Source: Riptortus pedestris
Lineage: Eukaryota > Arthropoda > Insecta > Hemiptera > Alydidae
Direction: 5' to 3'
Assembly: GCA_019009955.1 (NCBI GenBank)
Contig: CM032232.1
Span: forward strand, 135,870,001 to 135,934,000
DNA length: 64,000 nt
How positions within the stretch are numbered: position 1 is the stretch's first letter; each line of letters begins with the position of its first letter. The notes below the pieces were generated by a model. That model saw only the letters and a program-made list of their open reading frames with translations, searched no databases and was not told the origin of the DNA. Both the position numbers and the translations under genes were made by a program. This document shows, in pieces, positions 56,770-64,000 of this stretch.

Positions 56770-57722
56770 AAAAGATCATTACGTAAGGGCTGCCTAAACC
56801 TTACCACATAGTCTGTATTTCTAATAATCCCCCCCCCCTTATCTAATTTCCCCCTCTTTAACCCCCCCCCCCCTATTTCTGGTTCGATTTCAGCCATTAC
56901 CTATTCTTACCATTAGTCTTGAACGAAACAATTAAATATTGAATATGGTTTAGAAAAAATAAACGTTTTCGAGTTAAGAAGATTTTACTTAAATGATATT
57001 GTCATCACGTAACGTATTTGCAAGTAGGTATCTCATCTAGTAAATATCTGTCGAATACAATATTTTGTATTTAACTTTAACTATTTATTAGCGTCCACTT
57101 TTTGTAACTAAGGCTAATTGGGGCGGGTTATCTACAGGTTACCACCCTTTTCTAGCCACGGTGGAACTAAGGATATTATTTAATGAATTTCGTCACTATA
57201 TAAATCCCTTTGCCCAGGCGGGAATCGAACTCGTAACTTTTGTATTTAAACTTCAATGAAGGTATTCCATTATATAACAGGGGCATGAGTAGTGGGTTTA
57301 CTAAAAATCTAAAAATCTGGGTTAATATTGGGGATAAAGTATAAATATATATTGCAATATTTATACTAAATTTAATTTTGAATAAATTTTGACTTTTAAA
57401 AGAAATATTTTATATCGAAATTCTCTCCGTATAACACCCCCCCCCCCAACATTCGGACCAGTGGACCGATTCCAGCAATTAACTTGACCTTCATTTTTTC
57501 ATGGATCGCTTATAAATCAAATTTAGTAACACCTGCCTAATAAAATTTAGTAGTATCAAACCTGCGACACATAAAGTGGTGAAAAAAGTTTTATATATAT
57601 AGTTTCGAACGGAAGTAATTTTCGTCATAACTGGTAGAATCGATGGACATTTGAGGAAATGTTTCGATAATTGCGTCATAAGTGCATCCATAATAGCTGA
57701 TTTTCTTAAGGGAAATCTGCGA
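56770..57722 (-). mobile_element. HINE-like element, copy 23, interrupted by a SINE
   Basis: TACGTAAGGGCTGCCTAAAC (decayed 3' end), C-rich runs near 56829 and 56862, internal modules, then after the SINE (57075-57232) TCTGGGTTAATATTGG, C12 run, GAACGGAAGTAATTTTCGTC, ATCGATGGACATTTGAGG and AAGGGAAATCTGC. AT tract reduced to TTATATATATAG. Confidence 0.7.
57075..57232 (-). mobile_element. SINE, 5'-truncated, with target duplication
   Basis: TTATTAGCGTCCACTTTTTG to the B-box complement GGGAATCGAACTCG. Flanked by TTTTGTATTTAACTT (about 57061) and TTTTGTATTTAAACTT (about 57238), a ~15 bp target duplication within HINE copy 23. Confidence 0.85.
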
Positions 57723-58330
57723 AGATGTCAATTAGTTTGAAACAATCAGTTTAGTTAATTGTTTCTGACCATATCTATCATATAAAAGATACCGAATATA
57801 TGAACTCTGGAGGGAGTTACATGCACTAACCAGTGCAAACGCAATCCTGAATTAATATGTCGGATGTCTTGTATATCATGATGTACTTCCGTGAAGTTTT
57901 AGAAAGTTTTGTGATATATATGAGTAGAGAAGCTAACATTTCTGGAAAACGGCCAATACAAAAAAAAAAGCAAAAAGGCGTTGTACATTTTTTCCTGAGG
58001 TTAGTAATGAGAATTGGCATACAGATCTCTATTAATGACTTCATTGAACTGACCACAATGATGCTGAACATTGAGGTTAGCAAAGATAGTTCACATTCAG
58101 ACGGCTGTTCATGACTTCACTGATCTGAGCACAATCTACCTGCAATATTTGAGATACAATTTTCGCATCCCAATAGAATAAGAGGAAACCAAAGGTGAGA
58201 TTTAGGAGAGCTGGAAGGATTACAGAATTCTCGCTGGAAAAGTCAATACTTGTAGGTGTTCAATTGAGATCAAGTAGTAAGTAAGAAGTCTTGAAAGAAA
58301 ATATATATTTTTATATGGGTATATATGTGA
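57723..58330. other. Intergenic DNA with unrecognised frames
   Basis: Overlapping 85-codon frames on both strands (57826-58083 minus, 57857-58114 plus) show no known motif. Confidence 0.35.
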
Positions 58331-58334
58331 TATA

Positions 58335-58335
58335 G

Positions 58336-58366
<31 letters not shown>

Positions 58367-58376
58367 TGTGTGTGTT
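58335..58376. repeat. (GT)n microsatellite
   Basis: About 18 GT units with one GGG interruption. Confidence 0.9.
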
Positions 58377-58379
58377 TTA

Positions 58380-58762
58380 AGCAAAACTATAGTTCAAGAT
58401 TAGTAACGCCTGAAAACGGATAGGAGGAACGGTTTAGAGGAAGGGAAATAAAGAATTCAAATTATCTCAACTTATTAAGAGGCGAAAAATTGTTATAAAC
58501 CAAATTTACTGCAGATTTAATTTTATATGTGTATATAAATAGTTCTATAGACTTTTTCTCTACCTAGAATATTAACCGAGAAATTTGCATTTCTTTTAAT
58601 TTTTAACCTTCAGAAACTCCCACATTTAGTTATTGGACGATATGAAGAAATACTCATATAATGAAACGTTTTAATCGCCAGCTTAAGTAAGAAATTTAGT
58701 TTTCAACGGACCCCAGCTATTAGAGATAGATGCAAAAGTGATGTCTTAATCAATTCCGATTT
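58380..58762 (+). mobile_element. HINE-like element, copy 27, left part of a split host
   Basis: GATTAGTAACGCCTGAAAAC, GGAACGGTTTAGAGG, GAATATTAACCGAGAAATTT GC, AGAAACTCCCACATTTAG, ATGTCTTAATCAATTCCGATTT; cut by copy 26, resumes at 59385. Confidence 0.65.
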
Positions 58763-58884
58763 AGCATTTTACCCTTAAGGGAATTCAGCTATTGAGGTCG
58801 TACTCATGACGCGATTTTCGAAATTCTTCTTCAAATATCCATCGATCTTACCTAGTAGATGACTAAAATGAGGTCCGTTCAAAA

Positions 58885-58955
<71 letters not shown>

Positions 58956-59384
58956 CCTGTTACCGCTCTAGCGGTCGCAATTTTTGTTTGATCGTTGCGA
59001 AACTCGATATTTAGTCGTTTTATGCAATAAGAAAGATCTAGTTCATTAACGGCTGAAATCGGACCAGTGGAAGGGGGGTGGGTAAAAGGGAGGATTTTCG
59101 AAAATTCTAAATATTTCCGTTTCTATACGTCATATCGAAAAATTGTATAGAATCAATCTTATTGCAAATTAAAGTTACTATAAATATTGTTATGTACATT
59201 TATTCTCTATCTTGAATATTAAACGAGATATTTGCATTTTTATTAAATCTGGGCTGATAACGGATGAGAGTGAGTTTCCCGCCAAAAGCTCGGACGGCCG
59301 TTTCCTTAACTGTTCAGCTCTCGTAAAATTTCTCTATTGTAAAACTTTACGTAGTTTACGCAGACCCTGCGTGACGGACTTTTT
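58763..59384 (+). mobile_element. HINE-like element, copy 26
   Basis: Starts AGCATTTTACCCTTAAGGG and ends TTTACGTAGTTTACGCAGAC CCTGCGTGACGGACTTTT. The inverse-end motif GGGAAATCTGCT is deleted from the 3' side. AT tract 58888-58951; cassette CCCGCCAAAAGCTCGGACGG. Confidence 0.8.
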
Positions 59385-59550
59385 TAATGTTCTTTTTCTT
59401 AACACATTCGATGTTTAACTTATTCAACACTAGTAAACTCCTACTTCTACCCATTCATTTTTTTTTTACTCAAGAATAGATAATATATGGTGAGATGCGA
59501 ACACTAGTGTGTCACAGCAGCATGTGGGAAAGCTACTTAACAGCTGATTT
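59385..59550 (+). mobile_element. HINE-like element, copy 27, right part
   Basis: AATGTTCTTTTTCTTAACAC ATTCGATGTTTAAC continues the host module seen intact at 21643-21700; ends near GTGGGAAAGCTACTTAAC with a decayed terminus. Confidence 0.6.
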
Positions 59551-59896
59551 GCCTTAAGAGAACATGGAAATGCCTATTAAACATACATTAAGTATAGCGC
59601 GGGCGTGGTAGGAACGAAGCCACTTCCAGATAGGCAAGCTCTTCCAGAGGAAGTGAGGCAACCCGGGGGAAACTCGGCCAAGGTCTGGGAACAATGACGT
59701 CACCCAAGGCCAGCCGTGGAAATCCTCTACGTCACCATCCTATTACATACACGCCGAACCTTTATTACACACACTCTCTGCCCGCTCATCTAATGGATAA
59801 CTGTTAACAGCTCCTAATATGTCGGATAAAAAGCTCCGAGTTAAGAATTTTCAACATGGAAAACTCTTGATAGAAGTCAAGAGGCTTTCAAATAAG
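59551..59896. other. GC-richer intergenic DNA
   Basis: 59590-59790 is close to balanced composition with no frame or repeat recognised. Confidence 0.4.
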
Positions 59897-60362
59897 AAAA
59901 GTCCGTTACGCAGGGGCTGCGTAAACTAAGCAGATTTCCTATGTAAAGTTTAGCAATAGAGAAATCTGCATACTGGTAACACAACACCACCATAAGTAAA
60001 TACAAACGGTAATGAGAAATCTTTCAGTTAATTTTAATAAACTCCCAACTGAAACGGCTTCTGAATTGTAAGAATAATTTATATTTTAATAACCCAAATT
60101 TTAGTAGTCCAAGAACTAAAGAAGGAGGGGGGGGGGCGGATGAACAGAACGTATTTGCATAAATCTCACAAAGTAACGAAGGTTAGGTAAGGTTAGAAAC
60201 GACAGGTTAGGTTAGAAGCTTCCGCCAGAACCGATAATTACGAAAATGGCCGAACTAACCCGAACAACACCCAACCACAGACCTCATAAAAATGCAAATA
60301 TCTCGGTTAATACTCAAGATAGAGAATAAGTGTATATAACAATATTTATAGTAAATCTGCTA
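59897..60362 (-). mobile_element. HINE-like element, internally deleted, GGTTAG-cassette subfamily
   Basis: AAAAGTCCGTTACGCAGGGG at the left, cassette as in copy 18 (GGTTAGGTAAGGTTAG, AGGTTAGGTTAG), then TATTTATAGTAAATCTGCT: the internal GTAAAT is fused directly to the terminal AAATCTGCT. Deletion through a shared AAAT removed the whole 5' half. Confidence 0.8.
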
Positions 60363-60829
60363 ATAAACCAATTGTATCCTAAACTATGCTTCTTAAAATA
60401 CAAGAATTCTTCGTAACATTTCTTATGGATTAAATTTCAGTTAAGAAATAACTGATATGAGCAACGCATGGCTTCCTTCTGGTTGTGTTAAGTTGAATAA
60501 TCAAAATTTCCCATTTCATTAAAATTATTTAAAAGTGACATACGGTATCTCCGCTCCAAGATAGATCTTTTCATGATAAACAAAAAGCACCTATATACGT
60601 TAATTATTTGTAACACTAATACATGTGGAAAAAATTAATCTTTTTTACTTTCGTCATTCTCTAACCTTCCCACTTACATTGAGTCAATTTTGATCAAAAA
60701 TGGCTATTTTCAGCTGGATGTTATAACAATCTCAAACTTTAAAATTCAACATTCTGAAGCTTGCTGTTTTCAAATTATCCAATCCACGAACGTAGAGATA
60801 AAATCCACGAACTAGTCAAGATTGATTAA
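60363..60829. other. Intergenic DNA between two HINE ends
   Basis: AT-rich, no supported feature. Confidence 0.4.
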
Positions 60830-61017
60830 AAATATAAATTATTCTTACAATTCAGAAGCTGTTCCAGTTGGGAATTTATAAAAATTAACAGAAAGATTTC
60901 TCATTACCGTTTGTATTTACTCATTGTGGTGTTGTGTTACCAGTATGCAGATTTCTCTATTGCTAAACTTCACATGGGAAATCCGCTTAGTTTACGCAGC
61001 CCCTGCGTGACGGACTT
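60830..61017 (+). mobile_element. HINE-like 3'-end fragment, GGTTAG-cassette subfamily
   Basis: TTATTCTTACAATTCAGAAGC, GTAATTTT-type and ACCGTTTGTATTTACTC segments, CACATGGGAAATCCGCTTAG, GCAGCCCCTGCGTGACGGAC. Inverse partner of 59943-60090. Confidence 0.8.
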
Positions 61018-61789
61018 TTTATCCATGTTTGAATGGTATTAAGCAGCATGGTTGTTTACATAATCAGGAAACAAATAATAAGGAATGAAATGTAGAGTTT
61101 CTTGTTGAAGTAAGAGTGGTTATTAAAAGAATTATCAAATGTTTGAAGAAAAGGACGGCGAAACATCTCGGGCACATCTTAAATTAAAAAGAGTTCATCA
61201 TATTACCTTAAGGAAATTTACGATATCTGGTTTAATTTCTTTATCTTCAAATGATCTGTAAATTATTTTTAGGACGATTGAAATTAAATATTTTAACCAA
61301 ATGCAAACATTTTGTTTATTTCATTTAATGGGAGTTCAAGGAACATTAGAATTTTACATTTAATAAAGGCTCAACTTCCATGACACTCAAAATAGTCCAT
61401 ATTGACTCCCAGAGGTTGATGGCGAGCTACAAGTTGTCAATGTGGGCGAAAGAAAATAATTAAGGTGTCCGTGCGATGTGAAGTGTTCTACGATAGTCGA
61501 TCTCATTTAAGGAGGTCGGAATATCAATTTTGAATATTTAATTACATTTTTGATTATTAACTAAATAATTGTAATTATTAAATTTTTTCCTAATGAAAAT
61601 GTAAGTATATTAAATTAAATAATTCCCATATCTGATTGTATGATTTGAAAGCAAACTTCTTTTTGCAATTTCATAATATTTGTAGTGAATTAATACATAT
61701 CTAGAGGAAAAAGGCTTCAACATGGTTACCAATCTTCTAACAAAAAAAAAAAAAGGAAACAAAATGGACATCATTAACCAATGAAATTG
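61018..61789. other. AT-rich intergenic DNA, nothing recognised
   Basis: No supported feature. Confidence 0.4.
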
Positions 61790-62160
61790 ACAAAGAAGTC
61801 CGACAGAGAACAGTGAGGGATTCGAGGTGGGAGGAATTCAAAAATTTAAAATATTTTCGTTGTTATGAGTCGGATCGAAAAATGTTTTGTTGTTTAAATA
61901 TCGAAGTTCTACAGCAGTTGTTCTACAAATTCGATCTTAACTCAAATATTAAGCGAGTAATTCGTACTTTGTAGTCAAAATATGTGATGAGATATGACTA
62001 GTGGGTTAACAGTAGTGGGGGTTTAAAGGGAGAAATGGAATATTCAGAAAATCTCTCCAATATTTTCAGTCGGATCGAAAAATGTTATAGAACTAATGTT
62101 GCCAAACAGTTGGAGCTCTGCAATTGTTGTTATATTCACTTTGACGTAAATAATAGTATA
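61790..62160 (+). mobile_element. HINE-like element, copy 28, left part
   Basis: Two internal modules with GTTATGAGTCGGATCGAAAAA TG and TTTTCAGTCGGATCGAAAAA TG, GGGTTTAAAGGGAGAAAT. Interrupted by the block at 62165-62790; 3' end at 62795-62940. Confidence 0.6.
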
Positions 62161-62164
62161 TTTC

Positions 62165-62790
62165 ATTACAAGGGCGGAAAGTGACTGTTTCCTATGCGAG
62201 ATCGTGTTTTACGGCCGAGGCTGGAAATTAGATCGAGCATTGGAAACTCACTTTCCGCCCGAGTTATGAACGATACTTTACATCACGAGGCAAAAAATGC
62301 AAAATATAATTTAAACGCGTAATTATTAAGTATTATATATTAAATGATTTGTTTTTGCATTCTGTTAGTATCGATTATTTCTGAACAGCTGATTTAGAGC
62401 ACTAACCTGATACAAGTAACATAACTTTAATAACTCTTTCAAATTTTATAATAAAACTAAGTTAAATTAGTGTAATTATATTTTCTAATGATAAGTAATC
62501 GACCAATAATATCTTTAGTGCTTTAAAATAACTAAAATATAAATCGTTTTTGAATAGAAACGCTAGCGTAACCTAGTGTTGGAAACAGTAACTTCAACTG
62601 ATAGTATGTAAGTAAGTATAAACAGCTGTTCTCTTTCCCGGTCTAGGGAGGGAAAAACTTTTCCCTCCCTAGACCGGGAAAGAGAACAGCTGTTTCAAGT
62701 TATTATAAAAAGACCCACTTTCCATACTTACGGTAGCGAAAGTAACTACTTTCAGATCAGAGTGATGTAAAATATAATAAAGGAGTTATT
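62165..62790. mobile_element. Hairpin-rich insertion, class unknown
   Basis: About 625 bp between two parts of one HINE copy. It contains GGGCGGAAAGTGACTGTTTCC (62172) facing GGAAACTCACTTTCCGCCC (62242), TTTACATCAC (62277) facing GTGATGTAAA (62762), and the perfect palindrome at 62620-62695. Several nested inverse pairs suggest a foldback-type non-autonomous element. No coding remnant. Confidence 0.5.
62620..62695. repeat. Perfect palindrome, 37-bp arms, 2-base loop
   Basis: Arm one AAACAGCTGTTCTCTTTCCC GGTCTAGGGAGGGAAAA, loop AC, arm two its exact inverse. No mismatch in 37 pairs. Confidence 0.95.
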
Positions 62791-62794
62791 AGTA

Positions 62795-62940
62795 TTCTCT
62801 TATTTTCAGTCTACAATAAACCTCACTGTTGATCGAATTGTAACTTAGAAAATAAAGAATATAATGTGAGATGACATTACTTGTGTGTCTTACCAAGACG
62901 TTGGAAATCTGCTTAGTTTATGCAGCCCCTGGGTGAATTT
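62795..62940 (+). mobile_element. HINE-like element, copy 28, 3' end
   Basis: TTTTCAGTCTACAATAAACC, AATGTGAGATGACATTAC, GTTGGAAATCTGCTTAGTTT, ATGCAGCCCCTGGGTGA. Terminal hairpin decayed. Confidence 0.65.
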
Positions 62941-62987
62941 TATATTGAGGTTGTAGATGAACGATCTATACCGTGCTAGACATTTTA

Positions 62988-63109
62988 TCAGCTTTCGCTT
63001 AAGGGAAATCAGCTATTGAGGTCGTACTCATGACGCGATTGTCAAAATTTTTCTTCAAATGTCCTTCGACCCTACCTAGAGATGACGAAAATGAGGCCCG
63101 TTCAAAAGA

Positions 63110-63151
<42 letters not shown>

Positions 63152-63876
63152 GTTACCGTTCTCGAGGTCGCAATTATTGTTTAAACGCTACGAAACTCGA
63201 TATTTAGGCGTTTTATGTAAAAAGATAGATCAAGTTCGTTTACGGCTGAAATCGGACAGGGAAGTGGGGTTTAAAGGGGAGGATTTTCGAAAATTCCAAA
63301 TATCTCCGTTAATAGTAGTATTGTATAGAACCAATCTTATTGCAAATTAAATGTTCTATTATTATTGTTATATACATTTATTCTCTTTTTTGAATATTAT
63401 CCGAGATATTTACATGTTTCAGTTTTCAGCCTTCAGCAAACCCCACTTCTACTCATGTTACATAAACAATACTCTATTGTATAATAAACCACATTATTCG
63501 TAGCTTAAATATCAACTATTTTATTCAAGAGGCCTCTATTATACGAGATACATGTGAGTATGTCCTGGTGTCGCCCCCCGTCTTAAGGTCTTGGATTACT
63601 AAAATTTGATTGATTGAGATAAAATTCTCAGTAAAATTATTATTTTATATTCTGATATATTTCAGTAATTGTTTTTCTTTCCGGTGTGAGACTGGCAGAT
63701 CTGTTTGTTTACATTTCAAGTGCTGTCGGCAGGTTATTGAAATTGACTAAAACATTTCTTGTTTCCGTTTGTATTTATTCACGGTGGTGTTGTATTAGCA
63801 GTATGTACATTTGTCGATTACTAAACTTCACGAGGGAAATGTGGTTAGTTTACGCAGCTCCTGCGAGACGGACTTT
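62988..63876 (+). mobile_element. HINE-like element, copy 29, long form
   Basis: Decayed start (TCAGCTTTCGCTTAAGGG), GAGGTCGTACTCATGACGCG, AT tract 63109-63148, long-form modules (AGCAAACCCCACTTCTACTC; CGCCCCCCGTC) and end GCAGCTCCTGCGAGACGGAC TTTTTT. The frame at 63030-63350 crosses the AT tract and is not a gene. Confidence 0.8.
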
Positions 63877-63909
63877 TTTAATGTTGCCTCAAGACTAGAG
63901 ACTATACGG

Positions 63910-63936
63910 GATATGCCCTTAAGGGAAATCTGCTTA
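63910..63936 (-). mobile_element. HINE-like 5'-end scrap
   Basis: GCCCTTAAGGGAAATCTGCTT: the outermost bases of a reverse copy only. Confidence 0.5.
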
Positions 63937-64000
63937 AACCTTGATAGCTTATCAGCTTTGGATTGGAAAGCCTTAGATAAGGATGACATCAGTTGGTTGG

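Noticed and set aside
60180..60225. Telomeric (TTAGG)n remnant
   Set aside because: GGTTAGGTTAG is short, irregular and part of a HINE cassette shared with 37560-37600.

Overview
This window is AT-rich, repeat-dense nuclear DNA from a metazoan, most likely an arthropod. The reasons are the transposon types present (DINE-1/Helentron-like elements, tRNA-headed SINEs, I/Jockey-type and RTE-type LINEs, and Merlin, hAT, Tc1/mariner and piggyBac DNA transposons), the absence of any bacterial operon layout, and the absence of long host reading frames. I could not assign a species. I found no intact host gene, functional tRNA, rRNA or CRISPR array; nearly every coding signal is a decayed transposon.

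The dominant component is one interspersed family, called HINE-like here, with about 30 copies and fragments on both strands, roughly 18 kb by my tally. A full copy starts with AGCAGATTTCCC inside an almost perfect palindrome. It then has a conserved ~120 bp block, a long (AT)n tract, a hairpin (ACCGCT/AGCGGT) and an internal region with a C/G homopolymer run. It ends with GGGAAATCTGCT, which is the inverse of its start, followed by a terminal hairpin (ACGCAG/CTGCGT) and GACGGACTTTT. Copies nest inside each other and always sit in T-runs without a visible target duplication. This matches the known features of Helentron-dependent non-autonomous elements.

Layout. 1-1060: diverged short tandem repeats. 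1060-5540: unique DNA, a long foldback (2052-2352) and two SINEs. 5540-8345: three HINE copies. 8345-10560: SINEs, a hAT fossil and a tRNA-like repeat. 10618-17570: HINE copies, including a four-level nest holding a Tc1-type element and a CCCGGG-type repeat. 17570-19050: unique DNA with a GC-richer block. 19190-25000: HINE copies. 25400-26560: LINE end, SINE and a ribozyme-like motif. 27480-31550: HINE and SINE copies. 33000-34480: degenerate minisatellite. 35185-36235: LINE, SINE and foldback. 37293-38738: HINE and two SINEs. 39042-40270: nearly complete Merlin transposon. 43900-44400: RTE-type reverse transcriptase remnant. 44491-47530: HINE copies. 47703-48258: piggyBac-type MITE. 49030-49545: LINE end. 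51225-52150: second hAT fossil and second tRNA-like repeat. 52200-55510: ~180 bp satellite interrupted by one clean HINE insertion. 56080-63940: foldback and more HINE copies, plus a perfect 37-bp-arm palindrome at 62620-62695.

Two things stand out. First, a hammerhead-ribozyme-like core (CTGANGA, stem II, GAAA, very short stem III) recurs at several loci, mostly inside foldback arms, and its stem II differs in sequence but still pairs. Second, at least five HINE insertions lie in hosts whose pre-insertion sequence can be read directly, which fixes the element ends and its T-run target preference.
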